Positions 50,078 through 59,669 of a DNA stretch of 64,000 nt are shown one piece after another; position 1 is the first letter of the stretch, and every line of letters starts with the position of its first letter. The stretch covers positions 17,361,505-17,425,504 of the forward strand of contig OX438757.1 of assembly GCA_949316235.1 (NCBI GenBank), read 5' to 3'. Both the position numbers and the translations under genes were made by a program. The stretch comes from Oegoconia quadripuncta (taxonomy: Eukaryota; Arthropoda; Insecta; Lepidoptera; Autostichidae). Under the pieces are notes generated by a model. The model saw only the letters and a list, made by a program, of their open reading frames with translations. It did not search any database and had not been told where the DNA came from.

Positions 50078-51846
50078 CAACGGGCCGACTCAGTGTTAAA
50101 GGAGGAGATGGCGGCGATAACACGCGAGAATTTGACGGCGAGGGCGAGACGCTCTTCCCTCATGCCGTTGGTGGCTCTGAGCTGCTGAGCCAGCTCAGCG
50201 ATTTCGTCAACGTTGAAGACGCTGGCGAAATCGCAAACTAGTGCAAAGTCGTCCTCCGCCGAGAAGGCGGAGGGCGAGGATGGGGGGCGTGAGGCGCGGG
50301 GGGCGGTTCTCCTGACCGGTGAGGCCGGCGCAGGAGGGGGGTTGGCCGCGGCCGCAGGCAGCTGAGCCGGCCTGCGGACCGCGGGTGGAGGCGCGGGGGC
50401 GGCGACCTTTGCCCATGATGGGCGCAGGTCGGCGGGTGGGGAAAAACGAGTCAGCCCGGGGATGAGGGGCCGCGGTCCGAGCGCAGGGAATTGCGGCCCG
50501 GATGGGGGAGGGGGTCGCGGCCTAGGGGTCGCGGTCGGGGCAGCGGCGCGCTTGGGAGCGGCGCGCCCCCTGCGCGGGGCCATCGGGCATCCGCGGTAAT
50601 TCGCCGGATGACCGGTGGCACCGCACAGGACGCAGCTCGGAGGCTCGCTGCATTCCGCCCTGTCCTTGGGACGAGGGCAATCGGGGGTCCCGTGACTGCC
50701 GAGGCACTTTACGCACCTGGCAGCCGCAAAGCAGTTACGGGCGGAGTGCCCGTAAAGCTGACAGCGGTGACACTGTCCGGGCGGTCCCTTTTTGTTGGGG
50801 GGCTCCACTTTGATGCCCGAGAGCGAGCAGACGGCCGCCAGCTTGTTGGCGATCGCCTTCCCTCCCTCGGTCATCGGGAGGATGACCAGCACCATATCGT
50901 AAGCCGATTTGGTGCGGCCATGGAACATGCGGTGGACCTCCAGCGCAGGGAACCCCTGCGCGTTGAGGTCCTCGCGAATCTCCCTAGAGTCGAGCTCTTT
51001 GGGGACTCCGCGTATAACTACGCGGAAGAGCCGCTCATCCTCTAGGGCGTAAGTGTGAAAGCCGATGGATTCGGCTTTCAGGAGGGCCGTGAAGCGGCGG
51101 TGATCGTCCGAGGTGGGAACCTCGACTTTAATGCCTTGCGGCGTGGTACGGGCGTGCGTGAACGCGATCTTCCTCTCGTTAAGTAGAGAGGAGACGCGGC
51201 TCCACTTCGCTTTCTCCTGTATGAAAACAGGCGGGGGGCGAGTGGAGCGAGGCTGACGGGGAGCCTGTGAGGCAGGCGGGGAGGACGCGCCCGGCGGAGA
51301 TGCGGGCGCGCGCGGCGGCGAGGCGGCCGCGAGAGGGGCGGGGGGAGCGGCGACTGCAGCGCTCTTTTTGGGAGGCTGGCCGGCTGAGGTGGAGGAAGAG
51401 GCGTCAGATTTGGCCTTACGCCTCCTCTTCTGCCTCTTTCCCACCGTGACGAACTCGTCCTCGACGGAAGAAGAGGACGAGTTGGAGTTGGCCTCCGACT
51501 CGTAAGAGTCGGGGGATTCGGCGGACGCCGTGTCCATGCTCTCCTGAGAGCACGGAGACTCGTCCTCCGATGTCGAAGTGATCGAAGTGCGTTCGCCCCT
51601 AACGGGCGAACGCTCGCGCTCCGAGTGAGCGGGGGAGGGGGAGCGGACGCGCTTAGAGGAAGCGGCCGGTAGGTTGGGCGTGAATACCACGTCCGGCGAC
51701 AATGGCGACGCGGACGGCGCCGCCGCCTCCGTTGCCGAAACGGCTGGAGCGGAGGGGGGCGCGAAGGCCAGAAGGGCCTCCTGGTAGCTCATGCCGAGCT
51801 GAGCCAGAAGGGCTGGGAGGCGGGCCACGTCAATGACTAAGGCCAT
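50077..51846 (-). CDS. Jockey-type LINE ORF1 (gag-like, zinc knuckles), 589 aa
   Basis: The N-terminal 200 residues are low-complexity: an Ala/Pro/Ser-rich start, then an acidic Ser-rich stretch (ESPDSYESEANSNSSSSSVE, ~109-128) and a basic patch KRQKRRRKAK (~137-146) that could be a nuclear signal. Residues ~205-350 hold the PRE_C2HC-type region (FHTYALEDERLFRVVIRGVP, then LNAQGFPALEVHRMF). Three zinc knuckles follow: CHRCQLYGHSARNC (~359-372), CVKCLGSHGTPDC (~378-390) and CVLCGATGHPANYRGC (~405-420). The end is Pro/Ala-rich plus a short helix. ORF1 proteins of this kind bind LINE RNA and form ribonucleoprotein particles. The stop TGA overlaps the ORF2 ATG, suggesting reinitiation. The ORF is open with no damage seen. 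Confidence 0.9.
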   Translation of the reverse strand: MALVIDVARLPALLAQLGMSYQEALLAFAPPSAPAVSATEAAAPSASPLSPDVVFTPNLPAASSKRVRSPSPAHSERERSPVRGERTSITSTSEDESPCSQESMDTASAESPDSYESEANSNSSSSSVEDEFVTVGKRQKRRRKAKSDASSSTSAGQPPKKSAAVAAPPAPLAAASPPRAPASPPGASSPPASQAPRQPRSTRPPPVFIQEKAKWSRVSSLLNERKIAFTHARTTPQGIKVEVPTSDDHRRFTALLKAESIGFHTYALEDERLFRVVIRGVPKELDSREIREDLNAQGFPALEVHRMFHGRTKSAYDMVLVILPMTEGGKAIANKLAAVCSLSGIKVEPPNKKGPPGQCHRCQLYGHSARNCFAAARCVKCLGSHGTPDCPRPKDRAECSEPPSCVLCGATGHPANYRGCPMAPRRGRAAPKRAAAPTATPRPRPPPPSGPQFPALGPRPLIPGLTRFSPPADLRPSWAKVAAPAPPPAVRRPAQLPAAAANPPPAPASPVRRTAPRASRPPSSPSAFSAEDDFALVCDFASVFNVDEIAELAQQLRATNGMREERLALAVKFSRVIAAISSFNTESAR

Positions 51847-52697
51847 TACGAGACGAGATGAGCGCGTGAAGCGCGCTTAAAGTAAGGTTGCGTTAGGCGC
51901 AGAGGGGTCCGACGGGTGGGATTGCCCGCGGATGAGTACTACCCTCCCCGCCGGGTGTAGGCAGGGAGGTTGAGTGCCTATAGGTGAGGCCCTAACCCTC
52001 AGGTGTGTCGTGGTCCTCCGCCAATCTCAATGTGCGGAGGGTGTAAAGCCCTAGCTGCCCGAGGCGAGAGGGTAGCCGGCCGGGAGCGGTCCCGGCAGAC
52101 GCCCAAACAACACCACGGGGATAGGAGGGTGGGATGGGTGGTTGGTAGGGCGGACGCACTCTAGCGCACGACTAGGAGACCCCCCAAGGCCGTACGCTAA
52201 CGCCTTCCGATATTGCGTTTCCCAGAAGGGGAACCGCGAGGCTCGGGTCAGCCTCCTGCCCGAGACACTGTTGTCCCCTGCCTAAGGGGTGTCTGTCAGG
52301 GCGACCACCGCTAGGGGCGGATTTGCGACGAAGCACGAATTCGCGTGAAACAAAAGGGACCTAGAACCCGCAGTGAAAACTGCGCGGCGGTCCCTATGCG
52401 CAATAACGTGTACGACGTTATGTCAGTCGACGCGGCCGGCCGCGGAGTGTCGCTACCGTCGCGGGTGCACGAGGTTGACCGGCGCGGGGTGAACGCGACA
52501 CGGTTGTGCGGCACGCAGACGAAGACACGGAGCACAGCGGGCGGAGAGCCGCACGGAGCACGACGCACAGCACAGCACAGTCCAGCACACACAGATGGGG
52601 ACGGTCGGAAGATCGAACGAGCGAGATACGGCGCGCGGTACGTGCGGTCGCGACGGAGGCGCGGAGCGGAATGTCCCGATCCGATCTTTTTGGGTGA
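51847..52697 (-). promoter_or_regulatory. Jockey 5' UTR with presumed internal promoter
   Basis: An 851 bp GC-rich leader lies between the element's 5' end (TCACCCAAAAAGATCGGATC on the minus strand) and the ORF1 ATG. Several overlapping short frames on both strands look like composition artefacts. Jockey elements use internal RNA polymerase II promoters at the 5' end; I did not identify a specific box. Confidence 0.5.
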
Positions 52698-52708
52698 GTA
52701 AACCTTAC

Positions 52709-53034
52709 AAAACTTGCGTTTGTGATAGATAGATTTTTCCACGTCAATCATTCGGATATCCGGTTAGCCCGGTCTTTTTGGCATCGTGGCATCGACTCGA
52801 CCTTCGTCTCGAGTACAAATTTCGTAACCGAAATTGAGTACTTCGCGTTGTAAATAAACGTGTAGGTAGGTCAAGAAGTCAGAAAAAACTTTAAATTGAA
52901 ATTTAGAAAACTCCCAGGTACCTAACATTTTTTTTATGAAGTTCGAGATATGGTCCAATCGCTAATTTGACCGATCGGTTTTTCAGTCACTTGACCGATT
53001 GCGAATTTGACCCTATGCGACGAAACGGATTGAC
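52709..53034. other. Non-coding flank of the Jockey insertion
   Basis: At 52955-53045 the word TTTGACC recurs in short tandem-like units (ATTTGACCGATCGG, CTTGACCGATTGCG, ATTTGACCCTATGC). No gene seen. Confidence 0.4.
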
Positions 53035-53160
53035 TGGATTCGCATTTGACCACAATCTCACCTGATGGAAAGTGACGATGTGGTCGAAGATGAAGCACGC
53101 GATCCCAGTAAATGCCTATTCACTCTGCTCTTGAAGATCCCAAGGTTGTAGGATTCAGGA
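53035..53160 (-). mobile_element. LINE 3'-end fragment, minus strand
   Basis: In reverse it encodes PESYNLGIFKSRVNRHLL and ends TTTCCATCAGGTGAGATTGT, matching 8513-8710. Confidence 0.75.
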
Positions 53161-53164
53161 AAAT

Positions 53165-53510
53165 GATTATATCATCTAGATTCTAGATAGATCAAATAGC
53201 GAAATATCTTCGAAACGTTTTAACTGATTTCCATCAAGCATGGCTAAGAATCTATCCCCGGATTTAATCTTAAATAAAAGAAATATCATTTTGAAAACCC
53301 TCGAAAGACTATCATCAAAATACACCAAAAACTGTGTAAAAGTTAAATATTTTCGTCAAATATGGATAATTATTTTTCTCTATAATCTATTTTTACTTCT
53401 TCAATAGTCTGCTATGAAAAGCTAAAAGGTGGTTGTAGCAAAAGCTTAGAAGCAATACCTACATCTGGCAACACTTTGTCTCGACCAATCCGCCTAGCCG
53501 CCGAGCGTCG
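53165..53510. other. Non-coding stretch
   Basis: GAAACGTTTTAACTGATTTC with CATCAAGCATGG resembles the 'GGCTGAACCGATTT' type dispersed repeat at 11140. Nothing else recognised. Confidence 0.35.
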
Positions 53511-53514
53511 CGCG

Positions 53515-53690
53515 ACCCCACCTACGAGCGAAAGCATAGTCATGAACATTGCCGATGTCACCGGAACTCAACCGAAAGCAATGATCGGCTTGACCGATTA
53601 GTAAGTCAAAGTCATAATCAGCCCATCTCTAAAAAAAACTAATCCAATACAGCACTAGAATGTTTAATTTACTTGAGCAATTGCACTTAG
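53515..53690 (-). repeat. Inverted copy of the 42366-42545 repeat
   Basis: GCGAAAGCATAGTCATGAAC, AATGATCGGCTTGACCGATT and AGAATGTTTAATTTACTTGA are reverse complements of the 42.4 kb copy. Confidence 0.65.
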
Positions 53691-53694
53691 CATT

Positions 53695-54940
53695 GCAAAA
53701 ACGAATGTCTCGCCTAAAAAGGGTTGACGGGTGCCGCTGGTAATCCGAACTACGTTCACCTAAAAACCTAAAGGACAACAGCACAGATCCATACATCTTT
53801 GGGCCAGTTTGTTGTCACTTCAATTAATAAATATAGTCTTGAACTCTTAGTATCAGACGTGCTAAAAACCTAACACATATATTTTTAAAGGACTTTAGAA
53901 AAGAACAAAAGAGGTTTGAAATATGGTTTGGGGAACTTTGAAATTATATACTGGCAACATTAACCACATGCATTCTCACGCATGGAAACAAGATGCTAGG
54001 CCAAAGAAAAATTGTTTTTTCTTTTCAGAGTCGTCCGTCGCTCGCTCGCTGTTGCTGTTATCCCCATGGACGTAACAGTTTGATTGTTACGTCCATGGTT
54101 ATCCCTACTTAAATTATAACCTCACAGTCAAAAATGTCAGTTGTCACTTGTCTATTTTTTTTTTTTTTTTGGAAAGAATTTAATTTTTGTATAGTTTGTG
54201 AGCCAAAATGTTTTCTGAGAGCGATATTTTCAAATATTTCTTATAACTATACTAAGGTTCCAAAAATTCTTTTGAATAGCTAAGTTGATAGTCTTTAGTA
54301 CCGGCTTTTTTTAGGTGTACCTTTTATTAGGTGACAAAACACTGGCCCAAAAATGCGGATGTCTTTTAAATGTTTTTATCTTATCTCTAAAATACATAGA
54401 TGTCTTATCGAGTTAGCTGAAAAACCTTCATTTTAAAACCATAACATCTTCACACCCGCGACCTTCAAACGGCAGTCCAATGGCTAAGCCATAAACTAAC
54501 CAACTAGGCCAAGGAAGTAGTTAACACGTATTGTACCTACCAGTAAGGAAAATATCTTGCCATTGTCAACTGCATTTGTTTGTGAGTTTTATCGTTTGTT
54601 TGCGAGGAAAATTACGTAGAATTCATATTAAACGGTGACTCGACTGCAAATTAATTCATTTTATAATACCTACTTGCATAGTCAAGGTCATATAGTAGTA
54701 CCTACAAATGGCAATAATTGGTTGAATGACTAATATATACTCACGACTTTTATCCCAAATGAGATGGTCAGAAATATCCCAAACATTATTAATAACCTAT
54801 AACTTTGTATGTAAAGTCTAATTAACACTCGATTTAAAGTTCACAGGAAATTTTAACCGAGTTCAAAAAAGAGGACGTCCTCGATCCGAACCGTGTAGCG
54901 CACGTAAAGTATTTGAAGTATACATAATGTCACGAGTTGT
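53695..54940. other. Mostly unrecognised, with one hairpin and one SINE head remnant
   Basis: A hairpin with 14 bp perfect arms (CCATGGACGTAACA, 54064-54077 and 54085-54098, 7-base loop) is present. A minus-strand tRNA-like SINE head (reverse: CTTGGCCTAGTTGGTTAGTT ... GAAGGTCGCGGGTGTG) lies at 54459-54518. A short family-E piece (CGACTTTTATCCCAAATGAG) is at 54745-54790. No gene. Confidence 0.45.
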
Positions 54941-54942
54941 AT

Positions 54943-55195
54943 CCCAAATCCACCCCATCAGAGACATCCCAAAGAATAGTGTTTGGATGTTCCAAACATT
55001 AAAGTTTAATGATTGAAACAACATCCCCGGTTCACCTTAAGAAATATAGGTACAGAAATGCATACGTGACAGCGGGTGATCCCATAGCCCTAGCAATCTG
55101 TAGATTATTTTGTGGTAAAGTCCCTTAGTCGCCGTTTACGACACCCACGGGTAGAGACGGAATAGTTCTATTCGTTGCACGTGCCAAAACCAAAT
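54943..55195 (-). repeat. Family-E dispersed repeat
   Basis: ATCCCAAATCCACCCCATCA, TTTAATGATTGAAACAACAT, GGTAAAGTCCCTTAGTCGCC and ACGACACCCACGGGTAGAGA are the reverse of the 46330-46570 block. Confidence 0.6.
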
Positions 55196-55199
55196 CATG

Positions 55200-55499
55200 A
55201 AAATTTAAAAACCCCCGAATACACCAAATAACTGTGGTGGAAGCTAATTGCTTCGAAACGGCATAAGCGATTATTACATTATCCCATGTTTAGGAAATTT
55301 GAGGCTTGGAAGAGCTTATTACACCATTCTAAATGCAGAGACTAATTCAACATACATTGCTAATTGAAGCAAGGATATTTGTATTAACAGAACCAAGCTT
55401 CCCAGCAATGTATAAGATAAGACAAATTTATTAACATCAAACTTAAGAGTTCACATAAAAAGGAGAAACCTGAGTAACTCCGTAGATTCCCCTACATTA
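55200..55499. other. Non-coding stretch
   Basis: No gene or repeat recognised. Confidence 0.35.
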
Positions 55500-55512
55500 G
55501 GTTAACCTGTGT

Positions 55513-55950
55513 GGCGAGATAGATAGGATCCGAACCCGCCTGTATACGGAGACGCCGGGAGGACCTAAGAGTCCTCCCGATGCGTCACGACTATGCCCCT
55601 GAGCAGGGGCGCCCAGGGTCGTGGGCGGTCAGAGTGAGGGCTCTGGCCGTCCTTTCACCAGTGGTGGCGGCTCAATGGATGGCAGCGGTGGCACGACGTG
55701 GTCTCGTCCCGCTGCAGTCGACATCGGCGAGCTTGTGCGGCTCGGCTACTTGGCCAGCCCGGGGGGGCTTAAGCGGAGCGCTAGGGGAGCACCGGTAGTT
55801 GGTCCTTTGAGTTCCCGGTGTTCCCCGACAAGCGCTGAGGAGGACCACCGGGGGGGTTTTAGTGGGTGAAAGTCCCACATAATCCACTCTCCCTCAGGAG
55901 TCTGGGTATCTTTTAAAGATTTCCCCCCGTCAAGAAAAAAAAAAAAAAAA
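55513..55950 (+). mobile_element. 5'-truncated GC-rich LINE 3' end with poly(A) and 13 bp target duplication
   Basis: GGTTAACCTGTGT at 55500-55512 is repeated at 55951-55963. The insert is GC-rich, ends TTTCCCCCCGTCAAG plus ~16 A, and contains GGTGAAAGTCCCACATAATC. No conserved coding region survives. The clade is uncertain; R1/Jockey-type are the candidates. Confidence 0.8.
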
Positions 55951-55990
55951 GGTTAACCTGTGTTGTAGGTACATGGGTTCACCTCGGATT

Positions 55991-56092
55991 ACATCAACAC
56001 CTTATGAAGCGATGTAGTTTAAAAAAAAAATAATTGACTTTCAATAAGTGATATTTTTGTATCGTACATTGAATAAAATATTTTTGTTTTTT
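55991..56092 (+). mobile_element. Retroposon 3' end (same family as 43861-44089)
   Basis: ACACCTTATGAAGCGATGTA, TTGACTTTCAATAAGTGATA and GTACATTGAATAAAATATTT, then a T-rich run. Confidence 0.65.
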
Positions 56093-56245
56093 TTTTTTAT
56101 TTGACTTTAGAAATTGTTATTAACCTAGCTAATTTTCTATATTTACTTACAAAACTATAGATATTAAAGTAGTAATGAAGTACATACTAACCATACTAAT
56201 TACAGACATATTGTGTACCTCTATAGCTAAATAGTAACAAATGTT

Positions 56246-56485
56246 TTCGGTTGGTGGTAGGGCATTTTAAATGTCCGCCCGGCTAGCTAACACCATCTTA
56301 TCTTAATCTGCCGTCAAGCAGCAATGTTAATAGCATTGTTGTGTTCCGGTTGTCAGAGATAAGATAGCCAGTCCCCCAAATGTCTTCGGGTTTCTGGGTC
56401 AGTACGCTTCCACCTTCGGCCTCATCTTCACTTAACATCAGGTGTAATTGAGGTCAAGTACCAACCCGTTGTGCATAAAAAAAAA
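56246..56485 (+). mobile_element. SINE-A, head-less
   Basis: From TTTCGGTTGGTGGTAGGGCA through the body to ACCCGTTGTGCAT plus 9 A. Confidence 0.85.
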
Positions 56486-56639
56486 TGTAATCTAAACCAT
56501 GGCTGTTTTTGTTTTATATGCCGTATTAGTCACTGCAATTAGGATGGAAGTAGTGCGATCGGGACCTTCCAATCCACTAAATCGGAATCCAACTGTTGGA
56601 ACTTCGATTACAATTTTCTATTTCCTAATTTGATTCCCT

Positions 56640-57082
56640 CAAGGGGAAAATTTACAATACCATCATAAGACCTGTCACCATGTATGGATCTGAATGTTGG
56701 GCAATGAAAGAAACTGATGAAAGTAGAATGCATGTGGCAGAGATGAGAATGCTAAGATGGATGTGTGGTGTGACTAGAATGGATAAGATCAGGAATGAGT
56801 ATATCAGAGGAAGTCTAAAAGTGGCGCCAATAACAGAAAAGCTTAGGAGTAATTGGTTAGCATGGTTTGGGCACATTATGAGGAGAGATGACGAGTGTTA
56901 AGTATGAATGTGGAGGGATACAAAGGTAGAGGAAGACCAAAGAAGGTGTGGGTAGACTGCGTGAGGAATGATATGTGTGTGAAAGGGGTGAGTACGGAGA
57001 TGACGGCTGATAGAGGAGAGTGGAAGAGGTTGACATGTTGTGCCGACCCCACCTAGAGTGGGATAAGGGCAGGAAAATGATG
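56640..57082 (+). mobile_element. 5'-truncated RTE-type LINE with 13 bp target duplication
   Basis: AATTTGATTCCCT flanks the insert exactly (56627-56639 and 57083-57095). The first frame encodes IIRPVTMYGSECWAMKETDE, MRMLRWMCGVTRMDKIRNE and WLAWFGHIMRRDDE, the C-terminal part of RTE RT. A frameshift near 56897 precedes a decayed GRP..V and ADRGEWKRLTCCADPT-like ending. The terminus GGGATAAGGGCAGGAAAATG is typical of the RTE clade. Confidence 0.85.
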
Positions 57083-57099
57083 AATTTGATTCCCTAAAA

Positions 57100-57320
57100 A
57101 TAGGATAGTGTAATAAGCGTTTTACGAAGCACGCATAATCGGTGACCGATTTTTTTGTATGAGAAAAATGCAACGTACTGATTGCAATGATTCAACGCCC
57201 ACGTCCTACAAAAAATCGGTCACAATACCGGTGATAAAAGTATTGACGAAAAAATCGGCCCGATAACCGGTCCTACAAAAAGTCGGTCGTGGGATACACT
57301 TACTGAAATACATCCGGACA
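57100..57320. other. Short non-coding interval
   Basis: AAAAATCGGTCACAATACCG and similar GATTTTTTTGTA/TACAAAAAATC words show some self-complementarity, but I cannot define an element. Confidence 0.35.
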
Positions 57321-57322
57321 TA

Positions 57323-57662
57323 GGCCCGTATTTATAAACCATTCTCAAGATTGAGAACAGTCTTGTGATCGGTCTCAAGTAAACGTGTTGATTAATAAAT
57401 CTTACTTGAGACCTGACACGCACGTGCATACTCAAGCAGTACTCACTTGAGAGGTGCGCCCAGTTTCACGTATTAATAAACGAAAATCAAGACTCACTCA
57501 TTCGCCTCTGAAGCGAATACTTGAGAAGTGATCTCAGCTGAGTAGACCTCAAGGTTGGGTCATAAATTAGCACGGAGCTTGAGATAACGTCCACTGCTTA
57601 AGACGCATCTCGGGTGATACAGTCTCAAGACTTGTATTGAGATTGGTTTATTAATACGGGCC
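57323..57662. mobile_element. 340 bp MITE (copy 2, inverted relative to 20898-21229)
   Basis: Ends GGCCCGTATTTATAAACCAT and (reversed) GGCCCGTATTAATAAACCAA. The internal order is the reverse complement of copy 1 throughout. Confidence 0.82.
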
Positions 57663-57755
57663 AAAGACAGGATGCACATACACAACGCCAAATTTATTTG
57701 CCATTCGTTCATTCGTTCGTTGCCATCGTTTTTCGTCGGAGTTAAAAGGATAGAA

Positions 57756-58022
57756 TTAAGGTCTTAGCATACGTGACGTGTTTATTCTCGTGCCGGACGG
57801 AACGGGACGATTTTTTGACATCGTTGCATTTGAAAAAATAGCAATAAAATACACGTGGCGAGAAACACGGGCGGAACGGGACGGCAATAGAAAAAACATC
57901 GTTATGGCATCTTCTTCATCTAATGCTACGGCAACCATTGCTAGTTCTTCAAAAGTAAAATCGAACATTTTGTGCTGAAATATGGTTGCAGCACTAGCAC
58001 GACTATCGTTGAACACCGTCAC
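57756..58022 (-). pseudogene. Remnant N-terminus of a Harbinger-type transposase
   Basis: Within this 88-codon minus-strand frame the useful part starts at the internal Met of MFDFTFEELAMVAVALDEED. In insect HARBI1-like proteins an FxFEELAxVAxxLxEEE start leads into the nuclease. Here it continues into AITMFFLLPSRSARV and terminal-repeat sequence, so no DDE residues remain. Confidence 0.55.
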
Positions 58023-58120
58023 TGTACATATGTTTTAAAACCACTTTCACGTTATATAGGAACTATACCCTTCCCGTCTCGGTTCCGTCCGAGAAATTAC
58101 CCGTCACGTATGCTAAGACC
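57760..58120 (-). mobile_element. PIF/Harbinger deletion derivative, 361 bp
   Basis: GGTCTTAGCATACGTGACG at the left is inverted at the right (CGTCACGTATGCTAAGACC), with weaker pairing for another ~25 bp (TTCTCG..CCGGACGGAACGGG). On the minus strand a frame in the interior reads MFDFTFEELAMVAVALDEED, the start of insect Harbinger nuclease proteins, but it runs out into the terminal repeat. The transposase domain is deleted. Confidence 0.7.
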
Positions 58121-58294
58121 TTTAGACTTTCATTCTTTACGTAAGAAACCCATAGGTAATAGGGAGTTGGGTCATGACCCGATTTGTCTCAAGGGTTGGA
58201 TACTTCTTAAAAAAATCAACCCCAACGCGCACCTACTTGTCAAAGAACTTGAACACCATCGATTTATAAAGATCAATAGGTGACATTTATTAAT

Positions 58295-58440
58295 GACGAC
58301 CTGTTGGTATAGTGAATGAAAACCTGGTCTGCGAAACAACGGTTGCGGGTTCGAATCCCGCAAGGGGTAAATATTTACGTGATGAATACGAACATTTATT
58401 GCCGCATCATGGATGTTGATATAAATATTTATCCGTTTTT
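58295..58440 (+). mobile_element. SINE-C, full head
   Basis: GACGACCTGTTGGTATAGTG, B-box GGTTCGAATCCC, TAAATATTTACGTGATGAAT and TGGATGTTGATATAAATATT. Confidence 0.8.
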
Positions 58441-58449
58441 TTTGCGGCT

Positions 58450-59020
58450 AGATGATTGGTGTATGTGTCCGAAATATTTATTATTAATTAATATTTATAC
58501 ATACAAGTGTTAAAATGACATGTGCATCTAATCTCATATTTAATTTTGACTAAGGCTTACGTGATAGGTTATGGTACTGTCGTGCATAAATGAATTGAAT
58601 TGAAAATATATTTAAACCTCGACCTTATTCAACGATACTGGCCTATTAGCAAAAATAGGTACATACCTACTTACCTATCAGGAAATGAAGGCCATCAAAG
58701 GTTGGTGCAGAAGGAAGATAAGTTTAATACGTTATGCATCGTTATCAGGCAGGGGCTGCGTATACTTATATATCCGTACAAATATACCTACTTGCCAATT
58801 ATTAGCTCCACCTCACCGGTAAATTGATTATTTTGACATTCAAAGTTTTGGCGGAAAATAGGGGGTTTTCCGGTTACGTAGGTAGGTACATTAAGTTATA
58901 ATTTATAATACACAGTGCAATTCAGCTATTTTGACAATGTTAAAAAAAGTGTGCTGAAATAGTGCCCATCTGCTGAAACGCATAGAGTACCCATCATTAA
59001 AGAATAAAAATATTTTCTAA
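58450..59020. other. Non-coding stretch
   Basis: No gene or repeat recognised. Confidence 0.35.
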
Positions 59021-59025
59021 AGATT

Positions 59026-59214
59026 CTGAGGGCGGAGTGCGAGTTTTGTTTCGACATTACTACCGCGTTCACGTTTACGTGACGATTTGTATGGAGAAAT
59101 GTGCAGCGCCTCTAGCGGATAGTTTGCAAAACTATTTTTTTCATAGGAACTTTTTCCGTAAACGCGAACGCGATGGTAAAGTTAAAAACGAGACAAAACT
59201 TACTTCGCACACAG
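59026..59214 (+). mobile_element. Foldback MITE family G, copy 3
   Basis: CTGAGGGCGGAGTGCGAGTT ... TACTACCGCGTTCACGTTTA, centre CCTCTAGCGGATAGTTTGCA, and the inverted end CGATGGTAAAGTT ... CTTCGCACACAG. Confidence 0.82.
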
Positions 59215-59343
59215 TAGCTTAAATAATCAATGGCATATATTAATTCTGCGTCAATGGTACTTTATATTTTTTTAAAATATTATTCATAAATATAAAAACG
59301 TTATTGATCGTTTTTTTTTTTTTTAAATAGGTATGTAAGTACT

Positions 59344-59665
59344 AAGTAGGCTTTTTGGCGGGAACTCGGCGAGTGAAGTAGCATTTTTCTTTATAAGTCT
59401 TAAAAGTTGTGCATTCTAACTTTTGAAGCTTAATAATGCCAGAATATTGTGCAGCAAACGTTAAGTGTTGGTGTACAGGTGAAGGGAAGTGTAAATTAAA
59501 GTGCGTAACGGAGCTTTCGGGTTCCCACAAGAAGCCGCCAAAATCTTTTGTAAAGCATTCTGCCACTTTACTGAAGAATGACTTGACCGTGACTAGACTC
59601 TGTATACGACGAATTACTTGTTTTGATTGAGACTGACCTATAAACTGAAGAAATAAGATAAATAA
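59344..59665 (+). repeat. ~320 bp repeat (family H), plus copy
   Basis: It runs from AAGTAGGCTTTTTGGCGGGA through AATGCCAGAATATTGTGCAG and CGGAGCTTTCGGGTTCCCAC to GATTGAGACTGACC. A 65-codon frame (59436-59630) begins MPEYCAANVKCWC. It is the inverse of 31650-31960. Confidence 0.65.
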
Positions 59666-59669
59666 AAAT

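Larger units (their letters stand above)
46974..52697 (-). mobile_element. Full-length Jockey-type LINE (5.7 kb) with 11 bp target-site duplication
   Basis: GTAAACCTTAC occurs at 46963-46973 and again at 52698-52708, flanking a minus-strand element: 5' UTR 52697-51847, ORF1 51846-50077, ORF2 50077-47345, 3' UTR 47344-46992, and a 17-base poly(A) tail (T on the plus strand, 46975-46991). It is far more GC-rich than its surroundings. The intact duplication and poly(A) imply a fairly recent full-length insertion, yet ORF2 lacks the RT catalytic block. Confidence 0.9.

Noticed and set aside
47672..51449. Many plus-strand ORFs up to 184 codons opposite the Jockey ORFs
   Set aside because: They are antisense shadows produced by GC-rich coding sequence on the minus strand.
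46974..52697. Bacterial contamination suggested by high GC
   Set aside because: A target-site duplication, poly(A) tail and Jockey ORF1/ORF2 proteins show an integrated insect LINE.
59436..59630. THAP zinc-finger protein start (MPEYCAANVKC)
   Set aside because: Cys spacing does not fit THAP, there are no downstream Cys-His and AVPTIF-like motifs, and the sequence is a repeat.
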